This document shows positions 14,809-27,854 of a stretch of DNA of 64,000 bases, in pieces. The stretch spans positions 20,835 through 84,834 of the forward strand of contig JAFREE010000108.1 in the NCBI GenBank assembly GCA_019400425.1. Direction: 5' to 3'. Origin of the DNA: Hymenochaete sp. R1. Lineage: Eukaryota; Basidiomycota; Agaricomycetes; Hymenochaetales; Hymenochaetaceae. A program made the translations under genes and the position numbers. The notes under the pieces are model-generated. The model searched no databases. It saw only the letters and a list, made by a program, of their open reading frames with translations, and was not told the DNA's origin. Position 1 is the first letter of the stretch; every line of letters begins with the position of its first letter.

Positions 14809-16549
14809 TTAGCCCCACAGAATGAAAGGCTTTTCGTCAGCTACATATCTGTTCCCTTGGACAGGGTGTTCCTCGAGCACCTTGTTCACTGCCGCCACAT
14901 CCTCTTCGCTGAGCTTGATCGCAGCTGCCGACGTATTCTCTATCGTTCGAGACTTGCTCCTACAATCACAAATTAGTACGTACACATTCCAAACCATCAA
15001 AAATACGGGTTCCGACTCACGAAGAACCAGGGATCGGAATGATATTTTCGCCGAGGGCATTCACCCACGCGATGCAGAGTTGTGCGGATGTGATACCCTT
15101 TTTGGCTGCAATCACTTTCAGACCCTCGACAATGGCTTTATTGGCGGTGAGATACTAAGATGATGGTCAGGTACGTTTGTTTATTTATAATATTAAATAA
15201 CTTGCTTCTCCGTCCGTGCGTTGCATGTGCCTTCGTAGATCACCCTCTGAGAGAAGGAATAGGTGTTAGATTTTTACTCTCAAAACCTTCGTCGCCACCC
15301 ACCTTCAAGATCATTTGGATTTTCAAACTTGCCAGCGAGAAAACCACGGCCTAGTGGCCTGAAACACACATGCACAGTCTCAGAAACGTGGAGCATATAA
15401 AATAAAGAAACATCGCTCACGAGTACGCCGCTATACCAATTCCAAGCTCGGATGAAGTGGCAAGGACTTTTATATGTAAAGGGTAAGTATTTTACCATAA
15501 TAAATAGTCTGCCCGACCTTTCTTTGTTTCCTCTTCGTATGACCATGGGCTGACTTCGATCTCGACCAAGGCGATCGGATGTACCTATTCAGCAAGTCCA
15601 TCAATTCAGTTTTTCCAGCTCGAGCAAGGTTCTTGATGGCTTACTAAATGTGCACGTCGAAGTGTTTCCGCCCTACACTCAGACAGCCCAATATAATCAA
15701 ACAGGCCATCCTGGACGAGCTGCGCCAGGCTCCGTATTTGATCTTCGACGGGAATATTGGGATCAACTCGTGCCCCCTCGAAGAGGTCGATCCTCTTCGT
15801 TCCATTCAGCTTCGCAATGGAGTTTTCGACGCTTGCTCTCAAGTTCTCCGCACTGCAAAAATATAAATGCAGGAGGAAATTAGAAGTAATTGCCCTGAGT
15901 GGCCGAAACTCATTGCAAGGTTGTAAACTTACGAGCAATCAAAGCCGATGTTATCCCTCGTCCTTCCGCCCTGATTATAATTTATAAGATCTCAGCCCAG
16001 TACACGACAACGTTACAGCCTTATCATGATGTATGATCTTTGAATTACCTTAACAGAAAGGAAAGCCTTATCTGCATATTCAGGATACTTTCCGAAGAAT
16101 CGGGCGAGAAGCTCGAGGTTTGCTTCAGGAGGATTGATGCCGTAGAATTCGGCTGGTTTATATCGTAAATAATCAGTTGTGAATATGACACTGATAGCAA
16201 ACGACTTACCGCTATTGATTAGCATCTTGGTCCCATCAGGGACCATGTCGAGTGAGGCCTTGATCGATTCAAAACATTGCTCGTCGGGGACCGAGGTGGG
16301 CTTCCATCTATCCATAAAATGTCAATGACGGAGTTTAGTAGCCATAAATAAGTCTCCTCAGACTGTTGTTCCTCACGTCATGAACATAAGGCCATGCTAC
16401 ACAACCAGCAATAACAAGAAGTCAATATCACTACGTCGAGTAACTTGAATATGACAACGTAGTAAACTCACGCCAACTTTACCGAGCCGGATGGCACTTC
16501 CGCCAACGGTGATCGTAGTAGAAGGGATTTTCCGTGTAGACTCGGGCAT
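14809..16549 (-). CDS. Aldo/keto reductase, pyridoxal-reductase-like
   Basis: Twelve exons (16549-16472, 16396-16377, 16307-16210, 16152-16049, 15970-15933, 15852-15645, 15584-15518, 15466-15421, 15358-15303, 15246-15206, 15154-15021, 14959-14809) close in frame to 346 residues, the usual AKR length. Landmarks in order: GHGLMFMTWKPTSVP, the active-site Tyr in EFYG, the Lys in FLSVKGG, FEGARVDPN at the usual His position, IGLSECRAETLRRAH, YSPLGRGFLAGKF and IPGSS. The pattern matches the fungal Plr1/AKR8 group, cytosolic NADPH-dependent reductases of pyridoxal. The catalytic His of classical AKRs is replaced in the ARVDP motif. Exon 2 is only 20 bases. Intron 10 starts with GCAAGT rather than GT; only that donor (15205) keeps the frame. 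Substrate is inferred from family resemblance. Confidence 0.88.
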
Positions 16550-17243
16550 TGGTGTTGATATTGCTGGAGTAAGTTGCCAGTGTACGAGGGGAGTATTCGG
16601 ACAAGGCGAACCCCACCTTTTTATATATCCTATTCCAACGCTAAAATGAAGAAAGTCAGTCCGGTCGCACCATATCATGTGGATCCGTTTCTGAGGACCC
16701 CATCCGCGGCTGACGTGCGTAATCTCACGGGCCACGGCTTGTGCTCGTCCGTCCACTCGCAAATGCTAAGCGCCGTGCCGTATGTAGTCGTCATCGATCT
16801 AACCTGAGGAAGTCTCAGACTCAGTGCCGCACATACGCGTCAGCAACCATTGTCGTTTCCTTTCCGTTTTGCACACGTCGACGGTAATTCGATGGTTGAA
16901 TTTGGTCTGCATATCTAGGAAGTTCGATCATCTCTTGAGATGGCCGACTCTTCCATGGAGCCAATCTTGCGATCTTCGTCGGAGATGGCTGGTCGTGCTT
17001 CCTAAATCCATTAGACCATAGCGCCAACGAGAGTTCAGAGCGGACTCGTCAGCTGTATCGATCCCATATCCTTTGTTCAATCTCAGTGACTAAACATGGA
17101 AGATTCAATCGAAAAAAAAACACTAGAAAAACTGGAGGTGGTGGATAACAAATTTTTCCTATCAATACAAATTCCCTTCCTATAAACTACAAAGACACAT
17201 CCACATCCCACCTTATCCCATTTCCGCCTCCTTCCATCACCCT
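16550..17243. other. Intergenic, no gene seen
   Basis: This is the gap between the start of the reductase and the end of the Laa1-like gene, both on the minus strand. Short open frames (for example 16821-17027 minus) have no similarity. It should hold the reductase promoter and the Laa1 terminator. Confidence 0.4.
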
Positions 17244-20200
17244 TCAAAACGACCTCAACGAAATCTGTGGTCTCCCACTCCCTTGGCCCGCCCCCGCCCC
17301 TCTTGAGCCAATAGCAGCCCTTATACTGCTCTCTAGACACTCCCGCGCACTCGCGTCCATCTTGGCCGTCGCTTCTTTGAACGCGGCCGGGGAGCTGGTC
17401 GCGAATGAGAGGATCTGGGAGAGGGCGAGGGCGTGGAGAGGGGGTGGGGGCGAGGAGGAAGTGGTTGTTGATGATGTGGAAGGAAAGGGGGAGAGGAGGA
17501 GGGAAAGAGCTGGGAGGAGGATGGCTAAGAGGCGGGGTTCTGGTAAAAAACATGGTTTTGTGTCAGTGTAGTACTCGAAGGGAAAGAGAGGAAGGAAAGA
17601 ATCCGGTAAAGTGAAGGAGACAACAGAGACAACTCACGGAACTCAACAGGCGTAGCCCCAAAGAACGCCGCGAACGCCTTCAAAAGCTCGTCCACACCCT
17701 TCACATCCGTCGCCATCTGTGCCGTCTGCTGTTGTTGCTGACCTGCACTTTGGCTCTGCCCTTTCGCGGTGGCGGCGACCGAAGCTATATACTCGATCAT
17801 CCCAGGGAAGAGAAGCCTCGTGCAGTGTTTGAGCATGACGTTCCCTGCTAGACCCGCGAGGATGATCGTCTTGACACAATGCGCGGCCGTTAGCGAGACC
17901 TACAGCATAAACGCACGAATGCATCGATTTGTTGATTAGAATGTACCCAGAGGAACAGAGGATGGATATAAGTTGAGCAAACTTTGAACACTTCAAAGAT
18001 GAAAGATGACAGACGAATGGCGCTTTCGTACCTCTTTCACTAAGAGTTTCTGTGAGATGAGCGAACAACAATACTCCAGCGCCGCTTCGCTGAACCCAGT
18101 TTGAGGGGGTACAACCGTAAGGATAAGGACAGACGCCAACAAGTTATTGGTGACCTTCATCGTGGACACAACGCCCTCTCGGCCCCTACAAAAACCAAAA
18201 TCAAAATCAAACGAACATGCGTGCGAACATTCGATAAATTTCAGTCAGGAAGATAAAAAAAAGGAATTAAACAGAACACGCACCTCATCTCGTCGATATT
18301 CACTAAACAGGCTGAGAACAACCCATGAACGAGCTTTGAGAAGCGCTTCGAGGCCGCAGGAGACGACCCGGACGAAGGAGGCGCGTCCAACAGCGCTTTG
18401 AGGCTCTGCAACGTCGGTCCCACCAGATCAATTTCAGTCTTCTCCTCTTTGAGCAATTCTATATTCGTATATTCGTATGAGGTCGGCGCAAGCGAGTTGA
18501 GCCAGACCCAAACTCAAATAGCAAATATACGAAACCGAACGTACCGGCGTATAAGCAAACAGCGACGGCCCTGATCTCTTCTCTCGACTCCGGCTCTGAG
18601 ACTTCGCCAACGGCCATGAACGCTGAAAACGCAGCTTTGATGAGAGCGATCCTGTCAGCAGGAGGGTCGGACGTGACTATGCCATCAGAATTGTTTTTTA
18701 AGGGGGGAAGTAGCATACGGAAGATGAGTTCAGTGAAAAAGACGGCGTAAGGATAGTGTACGCACAAATTCGTGCACTCCCTGTCCCCGAGATGGCGTTC
18801 CGCAGAATGTAAGCGCATATACGAAGACATTGTTTCAGCGGCCCATCCGAACCGTCATCCCCCCGTCCATTCCTACAACGCAATACCCGTCAACACACGT
18901 TCCTCCAAAGCGAAAACCATCCACCATCCACCAAACGCAGATAGAATCAAATAGACACTCACGCAGCCGCAGTCGCAGTTGCACCCATATTCCCCCTTTG
19001 CCCAACCGCAAACGCCTTGACGACCTCCACAAGCCCAGCCTGCACCCCCGCCGCCTCCGTCATCGCCATCCGGAACCAAAGACTCACCACCTCCTCGAAA
19101 ATCGCCTTCCCTTCCGGCCCCGCGGCACTTAAGAGCGCCTTCCCGGAGTACTCGGGCCGGACGAGGCTCTGGAGCGCCTCGAGCGCGATGAGCGCGTTTT
19201 TGCGGGTTAGGGACGAGGGCGTCGAGTCTGCTGAGGAGAGGGAGAGGGACTCGTACGTGAGGCCGAAGAGGGGGAAGAAGAGTGCTGTGGGTTCCGTGCG
19301 TGGGGGCGTGGCCGTGGATGCAAGTTGGGACTGCGATGAAGTAGAGGGGGGCGCTTCGAGGCCGTCCATTGCTGCGAGAACGTACGGGTCGTCGAGCTTC
19401 ATGGCGCATGCGACGGCGTGCATGATCGTTGGCCAGAACTTTTCGTAATACTGCACAAACGCACGTTAGTCACCGAGCACCGGACATCGAGCGCCAAAAG
19501 CCCAAAACAACAACAAGAGAATCAAATCGGTCGTAACTCACAGGTAACAAAACCTCCCTCCCAAGGCTCGCATACGGCGCCTCCATCGTCCCCCCGCCAT
19601 CCTGTCCACCACCCATCCCCACCTCCGAATCACTCTTGATACTCGCATAATCCCTCAACGCCGCGACCCACAGCGGGCCCAGCGTCTTCTGGTGCGGCTT
19701 CACGACATCGTTCAGGTAGCTCCGTTCGGATCCGGAGGTGGCTGCTGCGACCTGGAGCTCGGCCCAGGCGGCGAGGGAGGAGATGCGGAGCATGACGGAG
19801 GCGTTTGGGGAGAGTTCTTGGGCTTCGCCGAGGGAGAGGGTACCCGATTCTGATATAATGAGTTTTTTCACCGTTGAAGGTCGTCAATAAGAAGACGAGA
19901 AACGTAAAAAAAAAAGAAAAAGAAAAAGACGTATAGAACGGACCTTTCGACTGCTCCAGCGCGCTCGTCAACAACCTCAATATGCGCCCCATCCTCCCCA
20001 CCTCCCTCACGATCCCGCTCCCCACGAACACCGCACACACCTGCACGGCGCTCGCCAGGATCTCCGGCGTCGAGTCCGCCGCGAACGCAGGCGTGAGGGC
20101 GGCGGTGATGGGTGCTTGGTGCTGTTCGAGCAGGAGCGAGGAGGGGTAGTCCGGGTCTGGGGAGGAGGCGAAGACCTACGAGAGAGTGGGCCGTTAGGTT

Positions 20201-23200
20201 CTATTCTTTTTTTTTTTGCTCGTTTCGATACTACGCACCTCAATGACATCCCTCAACAACCCCAGCCCCTCCAGCCTAATCTCCATCACATAACTCGCGC
20301 TACTCCCAAACGCCATCCTAATCAAGTCCGGCACGCGACTCACCAACAGGCTCCCGACGCCCTTCGCCGTCATCCCGCGCGAGCGCGCGTAGGGTATGTC
20401 GAGATGTTCGCGCGCGAGCGGGGTGGTGCAGATGGTGTGCAGGCAGCGGAGCGCAAAGAGCTGGGTGCGCCAGCGGGAGGTTGGGGAGGGGGAGGAGGTG
20501 CTGGTGTTGGAGGGGATGGAGACGGAGAGGGATTGGCCTTCGTCGTCTCCTGCGATGGGTTTATTATCCCTACCACCTCCACTACCGCCGTTGATGCTGC
20601 TGTTCCCACCAGTACCAGCACCAGTACCATTATCAGCTTGCCCCGACCCGGACCCGGACCCGGAAGCAGAGACGACCTGCCCCGCCGTCGTCCTCATCAT
20701 GATCCTCTGACAAAGATCAATCCACGCCCCAGGGTTCAACACCCCCGTCCTCTCCACCCACACCCCAATCACATCCCTCACGCCCTCGATCCCCGGGTCG
20801 CCGTCCAGCATGCCAAAGAGCTCTTCCACGAGCGCGTCTCCGCCGCTTGCGCTCTGGCTGATGGCGAGCGCGTCGCGCTGGACGAGCTGGTAGAGCGCGT
20901 TGATGGCTGCGAACTTGAGTGGACGGCGGGCGTGTCGGTTAGAGGAGCCAGGGGCGGAAGAGGAGTGCGAAGAGGAGAGGTGTGTACGAATGCGGGCGAG
21001 GAGGGCAGGAAGAGGGACGAACGAAGGCGCGAACATGAGCAAATGCTGCGTACACTTGATCGCCTCCACCCCAACCCCCTCGTCCCCCTCCTCCATCAAC
21101 TCCCCCACAAGATCAAGCACCAACTCCCTCGTCCTCGCCGCCTCCCGAATATCCGGCCCCAGCACCGCAACAAGCGCGTCCACGAGCTGACACACCACCT
21201 GATACACCGGGTGCGTCCCCTTCAGATTCGCGTTCCCCACGCTCGGCCCGCCGTCGGGGTCGTGCGCGTCGGACAAATACAGCTTGAACGCCATCCCGAG
21301 CGTGGACGCCACGAAAGGCGCGTAGGCGAGGCTCGCGGCGTTCACCACCTGTGCCAAGGCGCTTAGAGCCCAGTAGTGCACCACGGGGTGCGGGTCGTTG
21401 CCCAGGCTCATCAGCACGTTCACCGTCGTCTTGAGCAGGGGGCCTGCGGCGAGCCCGCCGACGTGTGTGTAGATGGCGCCGAAGGCGAGGGCGCAGCCTG
21501 CGCGCGCGTGCGGGTCCCGGTTGGAGACGACGGCGTCGACGAGGGTTTTCGTGAGGGAGGTGAGGAAGGTCGTGGAGGAGAGGCTGGCGAGGCGGCCGAG
21601 CGCTTCGGAGGCGGCGTGTCGGAGGAAGGGGTCGCCTGCGCTGTTCACTAGGGCGTCCTGGAGGAAGGCGGAGAGCATCTCGCCGACTTTGTCGTCCCCG
21701 AAGGTTTCTTTGCACCGTCTTGAGGAGATCACGTTCGTGGTGGTGGAGGAGGTGGAGGTGGCTACGCGGAGGGCGAGGGCGATGGCGACGGTGGCGTTCA
21801 CGACGACGGCTGCCTTGCGTCCTGCGTTTTTCTCGAGTTTGGGCGAGCGCGTGGAGGAGAGGACAGAAGAGAGGAGGGCGCGCGTGGAGGTGGTGTCTTG
21901 CAGCGGGAGGAGGGAGGCGAAGAGCTCGATGGCGGCGTCGACGACGGCGGTAGCTTGCGGGGGCGGTTCGGGCCATGTGAGGTCCGTACTAGTGCTCGCA
22001 CTGACACTGACACTGACGGACGAGTGACCTAGCGAGCTCGTTGTAGACGTGGATTGGCAAAGGAGAAGGGGGTCGAACTCGAGTGAGCCAAGGATAGGTT
22101 GGGTGATCTGCCACGAAACGCAGCCCAATCAGCCCTCTCTCAAAAAAAACGGAGACCAAAAAACCAAAACGACACTCACCAAATCATCCACCTTCGCCTC
22201 AATCGAGTCCCTATTCAACCTATCCCTCCGTCCCCCCAAATCACCCTTCCCAATCCCCCCATCCCCATCCTCTCCCTCGTTCCCGCCCACCCCCATCCTT
22301 CCACAAAGCGTCGTCACCCCATACGCGTACCCGTCCCCCTTCTCCGGGTTCCACAGCCCGCCGAAGCTTCCGCTGGCGGAGGCGATAGCGGCTTGGAGGG
22401 CGCTCCCCTGGAAGCCCTCCGCGCTGGAGAAGAGGGCGGCGGTGGAGTTGAGGAGGGAGAGTTGGGTGGGTTCGGGGAGGGCGTGGGTCGTGGTTGATTG
22501 TGCTGATTGTGTGTATGGGGCGGGGGTAGTCGAGGAGGGGGAAGGGGAGAGATGGGAGAGGTAGGTGAAGGATTGGTACGTGAGGCGTCGGAGGAGGGCT
22601 TCGCGCGACACAGCGAGCACCGTCGATGGATGGTCCGTCATACCACCGACGCCATTCGCACCGGTACCACCACCCCCTCCAGCACCCCCGCCCCCACCAA
22701 CACCCTGCCCAGAGCCACTCGCGGACAGCTGCACGGCCTGCTGCTGCGAACTCACAAACGCGTTCGCCAACGCCAGCGCGTTCCCCACCAACCCCGCCAA
22801 CCGCCTCACGACGTCCCTCGAGCCCAACACCCCCGCATTATACCTCAAGAAACTCCGCACAGCGCCCAACGCACACGCCCTCACCCCCAACAAGAACGCC
22901 CACTCCTCCATATCGCGGCCCCCTCCCCCGCCCGTGCTGTCCTTCGTCGAGGGTTTCGGCAGCGCGTTCCGCCAGAGGACCAAGAGCTGCGGGAGGTGTG
23001 CCCGAACGAAAGCGGGGCCGAGGGACATGAGGCCCGCGAGGATCGTCCAGCTCACCTCGATCTCGACGCTCGCGAGCGCCATGCCGTGCGTGCCTGCGCG
23101 CCGGAGGAGGGAGGTCGCCGTGTCGAAGACTTTGGCGGAGAGGTCCGCGGAGACGTACAGGGGTCGTTGGGGGATGGCGGCGAAGAGGGCGGCGAGGGCG

Positions 23201-25008
23201 GAGGCGTGGCCGACGGCGCGGGTGGTGAGTTCCGTTGGGGGCGCGGTTGTGGGTGCGGGTGTATTCGAAGGGGACCCGTGGTGACCTCCAGAGAGCGTGT
23301 TGAGGGTGGACATGTCGCGTTGGAGGAGCTCGAGGACGTTAAGGACGATCTTGGGGATCCGGAGGGGCGTCGCGAGACAGAACGCCCTCAGCGCCCAACA
23401 AGCCGCCACGCGCGTGCCCACCGCCGGATGCTCCAGCAACGTCACCAACGGCGCCTCCAACGCTTCTTGCACCGGCGGCGGCGCGTTCCCCAGCTGCTGC
23501 ACGAGCCCCGCGACCTCCTTCAGCGCGACGACGAGGACGGACGCGTCTGGTGCCGTCTGGTTGGGCATGAGCGCGGGCCATTTCCGGAGGTACGACCGGG
23601 AGAGCTCGAGGATGGCGCTGATCTGGCCTTGTTCGGAGAGGAGGCGGACGCCGATGAGGTCCCGGAGGAGGATCCCACTGAGTTTGGTGATCAGGAGGGT
23701 GTCGTCGCGTGCGTTCGGCGGCTGGGGGCGGGAAGACACGACGATCTCGGAGAAGAGGTGCTTGACGAGGATAGCGTAGTTGGCTTCGACAAAGTCCATC
23801 CCGAGCGTGGATATGAGCGACGTGTAGAGGTCGAAGATCCCGATTTTGGTTTTGCGCGTGCATGTGGGTTTGTTGAAGTGCGTGGAGAGGCACGCGAGCA
23901 TGTCTGCTGGTGCGAGGATGGGCTTGTGCGCGGACTCGAGGGCGATGGCGCTCGGGCCGTCGCCGTCTGCTTCCAGCGAGTCTTGTGCGGGTGTCTTTGG
24001 AGGAGGAGGGAGGGCTTTGGGAGTTTGGGTGGAGGCGAGGATGTGGCCTGCGAGACGGGCGAGAGACCTGCGGGTTTCCTGGTCCGCGTTCTCGAGGGCT
24101 TTGACGCAGGCGGTGACGATGGTGTCCACGTCCGAAACGGAACGGTTCCCGTCGTCGATAGGGTAGAGCACAATGAGAATCTGTATAGACATACGTTCAG
24201 AACGATCACAGAAGAAACAACAGCAGTCGTGACACGGACCTCTGCTGCGGCGCGTTGGATGGGCATGGCTTTGTCCGAGAGCGCGTTCCGAGAATGCTTG
24301 AGGATATCTTTTGTCGTTGCATCGGACACGGCACGACCGGCTGTAGCGTACGCCTTGCGCAAGGCCGTGAGGGCATGGCAACGCAGCAGCACGGACTGGA
24401 GAAAGCGTCAGCAGAGAGTTAAAAGTTAAGAGTGAGGGGTAACGGACGCTTGAGCTCGCTCGAAAGTTCTTTAGACAGAGGAGGGCGGTCTCCGCCATCA
24501 AGGACATCATCTGACCGCCCAATGCGCCCATGAGCTCGCCAATACAGTAAAACGCAGCGCTAGAAAACATTGAAATCAAAAGAAACGCATGACAAGAGTG
24601 GGGAATGAACTAACACTTTCTTCCTCTCTACATCCTGGGCCTTCATGTCAGCGACGGACTTGAAGAGAGTCTGGATTGTATCGAACATGGTCCTCGTCTC
24701 GCCGTTCTGGTATAGCAAGACGAAGCATTGTGCGATGAGGTTACGAAAAGGGCGGCCAGGTTGAGGGAAGGGTGGGGAGGAAGACAAGAGCTTGAGGAGG
24801 GTGGATTGGATGAGAGCGGTGGATAGTTTGAGGACGTCTGAGGAAGGGTTGGATGAGAGGAAGGAGCGAGTGGATGAGAGGTAGTGTAGGAGGTAGATGT
24901 CCCCCTCGTCTCCTGCAAGTTTTGACTGTAAAATGAAAAGTGAGATAGTGTGTACATATACAGGAGAGAACTGACTTCATCTAGGACTAATTCTGGAGGA
25001 ACGCTCAT
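17244..25008 (-). CDS. HEATR5/Laa1-like giant HEAT-repeat protein (AP-1 adaptor partner)
   Basis: Fifteen exons (25008-24976, 24925-24615, 24559-24448, 24395-24240, 24180-22180, 22107-20239, 20175-19944, 19849-19542, 19450-18963, 18872-18766, 18676-18545, 18458-18284, 18185-18032, 17899-17638, 17539-17244) give 2,211 residues without a break. The protein is built of repeated helical pairs, for example VAAFYCIGELMGALG, LRCHALTALRKAY, FLRHAASEALGRLASL and ARAGCALAFGAIYTHVGG; the last is the strongest Laa1/HEATR5 signature. The C-terminus ends PQISLRSF, as in fungal relatives. The family binds the clathrin adaptor AP-1 and acts in trafficking between trans-Golgi network and endosomes. Low-complexity Ser/Gly/Thr loops interrupt the repeats, near residues 620-680 and 1380-1420. 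Donor choice at exon 2 (GTTAGT at 24614) restores the family sequence KKVAAFYC. The start at 25008 is preferred over an ATG 11 codons upstream. Confidence 0.87.
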
Positions 25009-25270
25009 CGCAGCCACTCTCCACGCTTTGAGTCCTCTCACTCGTCGGAAATCAATATTAATGACAACGGAGTAGCGTCGATCTGCAGATCTCTAGCACC
25101 ACCATCTGACACTCGCACTCTAGTGCCGTACCCACAGTCGTCGCCCCCTCTCCTCTCCATACGTACTCGCACTAGCACTATAGTACTCGACCCCTCACCC
25201 GCACCCGTCTCAACCTCAATCTTTTTCTTTATCCAACCAAGTCGGGTCCCCACTCGTCACATACATACTC

Positions 25271-25281
25271 CCCCCCCCCCC
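25271..25281 (+). repeat. C11 homopolymer
   Basis: Uninterrupted run of eleven C between ACATACT and TCTGTAATC. Confidence 0.9.
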
Positions 25282-25742
25282 TCTGTAATCGAAAACAGTC
25301 ACGGTACACACCACCTGTCCACTCGAGGGCACATACGACTCGGACTCGGGATAGCCTGCGATGAACCGTGAACCGTGAATGACGCGGAGCTGGGGTTGAC
25401 TGCTGTTTCATTGTTTCGACAATGACGCCGTTTACGCTCAGGGAGGTCTTGGACGAAAAGTCACTGCCGGTGTGTACAAAAATGGTGCAGTACAGTTCGA
25501 GTTGGAGTTTGGAGTTTGGAAGCAAGGACGGTGAGCGGGAGAGAGGGAGGCGAAGGCGGAGTCGACGAGGTCAGGTCAGGTTAGGTCGGCTTCTTTTCTC
25601 TTCTGGACACACAGACCACAGACCGCACACATGAAAACATCGCGCAAAAGACGACAATTTCGGACAAGTCTACACTCACTGGTCTGCACATCCCCGTCAC
25701 CGAAACAAACCACAAGTAACCTCAGCGCTCGTCCCCACAATA

Positions 25743-25755
25743 CCCCCCCCCCCCC
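25743..25755 (+). repeat. C13 homopolymer
   Basis: Run of about thirteen C within 500 bases of the previous C run. Confidence 0.9.
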
Positions 25756-26244
25756 ACCCGTTTGTTACCCTCAACCGCGTCCCCGCTCCCGCTGTCATCG
25801 ACACCGAGGACAAAAAAGATCGTCGAGATACTTGTAGGATCAACGGCGGGGATGCTTATGGTAGGGCTTGCAGAGGATGCAGAGATGTAGGAGATTCGAG
25901 GAGAGGTCAATGCGTAGGTCGGGAGCGTGCCCGGGAACAGAGAACGTCCAACGTACGGTGGATGAAATCAAAGCGTTGCAAGCCCTCACGCTGAACACCA
26001 AGGCTAAGGCTCGTTCCCAACATCGTTCCCTCTCCTTCGGTATTAGCCCCTCCTTCGACCCAAGACCCACCCTTCGCAGCCCTAGCACTAGTACCAATAA
26101 CGGCAAAGCCGATTTGTGAGAGAAAGGGGGAAACCACCTGCAGGACGAACGAAGAAACATAATATTAATATAAACAGAGTATGGGCGGCAAGCAAGGCGC
26201 CCAACCGGCTTCGCTTTATACTTCATACTTTATATTACCAGCAG

Positions 26245-26270
26245 CCCTCGCCCTCGCCCTCGCCCTCGCC
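26245..26270 (+). repeat. CTCGCC tandem array (about 4 units)
   Basis: Four consecutive copies of the hexamer CCCTCG/CTCGCC, followed directly by a further C-rich segment with a run of twelve C at about 26304-26315. Confidence 0.85.
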
Positions 26271-26733
26271 TTGGACAACCCCGTCCCTTCCTCCCTTACC
26301 CCTCCCCCCCCCCCGCGGGCCCAACTCCTAACTACACTGCCAAACTCGTATGCTTGCTCATTGATCCGTTACGCCTTCCCCGCACCGGACGGAGATCCCC
26401 ACAAGGAACTTAGAAAACCCGCTCTTGATGGGACGACCCCGCCTGATCCCCATTCCTAACTGGTACTTAATACCAGCTGGCCCGATGTCTGGTCAGTTGA
26501 CCTGTCCATAGACCTCCCGCCAGCGCCAACACCGGAGAGGTCATCGGTCATCTGGAAGGACCTGGGCACCGGTACCGGCTACGGCTCAGGCTCAGGCAAG
26601 ACCCTAGGCCTGCCAGGATCCCTCAGAATCCCTCCTCCGCACCTAACTGACCTGACCCCCCGCCATAAAGGCCTTGCGAGCAGTCACTGGTACTAATACT
26701 GCCTTCGTTGCCTTCGAACACAATCCCGTTGCC

Positions 26734-26758
26734 CTCTGACCTCTGACCTCTGACCTCA
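26734..26758 (+). repeat. TCTGACC tandem repeat (3 units)
   Basis: Three consecutive copies of an 8-base unit TCTGACC(T). Related GGGGGTC repeats occur about 100 bases further right. Confidence 0.8.
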
Positions 26759-27854
26759 AAGCCCGGACCGTCCTCACATCCACTAACATTGATATCGACA
26801 CTTAGTACCTAGTGCCTCTAGAGTACTACCAAAACTATCAAAGTCGGGGGTCGGGGGTCAGGAGTCTCTCGTCTCTGGAGTCGGAAGTCTGCGATACTCG
26901 AGCTGGTAGGTATTGGTACCCCGAGTCTTCTCTCCCGTTTCTGCGTACGTGTACGTGTGTGTCTCTGCCTCTGCAATACGCCGCGCTGGTGTCCTGTTAA
27001 ACGCGATATTCAAGATGCCAACGTACGTACGCAATGATACGATGAGGTCGGAGTGCAGAGGACGATAGAGGACGAAGGGGAGGGGTGCAAGCTTAATAAT
27101 ACAATATGAATGTAGCATTACAGTAGACGATAGTATTGAGATCCCCAATCAATCTCATGGCCTCAGACGTAACCACCCACTTCAGTTCAGTTCGTCGGAA
27201 TCATACAGTGTACAACACACAGGATTTCCCAGCACCAGCACCGGGACCAGCACCAGCACTTGACCTAAAAAAACTCTTCACGACCGAAGCCCCTCGGAGT
27301 CCCCATCTATAACACATGGGCTACGTATGGTTCAAGCTAGCAAACCCAAAGAAGAAGAAAAGAAAAGAAAAGCCGAAGAGTAGAGTAGATTGATTTCAGT
27401 ATTTGCCTATATCTATATTACTACACACATGAATGGTTTCCTCCCCTCTCCAAGACAAAGACAAAGACCAAATACCAAAGATTCAAACCAGAGAAAAGAA
27501 AAGAAAACCCACCATCCCACCAATCCCCACGGCATTCATTGGCACTGAATGCCTACAGCGCAGGCGATGGAACGTCAGCAGGAAAAGTGGGCGGATAAGA
27601 AAGTAGAGACCAGACGAGAAAACCCGAGAGAAAGAGAGAGAACGGGAAATGGGGAGAAGGAAAACCCCTACAATGTATCGGAGACGATGAGGGTATTATG
27701 GTATGAGCATAGTGGGGTGGGGGGCATGAGGGAGACGTGGTATAAAGTAAACCAAAACCAAGACGCATTAATTGAGTAGAGAAAAGGGATAGAGAAGGGG
27801 GGAATAGGTGAAAGGTGACTCGAGTGCACGTCACGTTTACACTCTCTCCTCCCC

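Larger units (their letters stand above)
25009..27854. other. Gene-poor, repeat-rich intergenic region
   Basis: Nearly 2.9 kb without a supportable gene on either strand. Open frames are short and compositionally biased. The region is rich in simple sequence: C runs of 11-13 bases, a CTCGCC array, TCTGACC repeats, purine-rich AAAGA stretches (about 27350-27375) and CAGCAC/CCAGCA repeats (about 27230-27265). It may hold promoter elements of the Laa1-like gene at its left end. A noncoding transcript cannot be excluded or supported from sequence alone. Confidence 0.45.

Noticed and set aside
17083..17553. 156-codon minus-strand frame
   Set aside because: It overlaps the last exon of the Laa1-like gene in the wrong frame; the right frame ends in the family-typical PQISLRSF.
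22507..24429. 640-codon open frame on the plus strand (and a 416-codon one at 20116-21366)
   Set aside because: Both lie opposite the large exons of the Laa1-like gene, where GC-rich codons create long antisense frames. Their translations are Arg/Glu/Gly/Pro-rich without domains.
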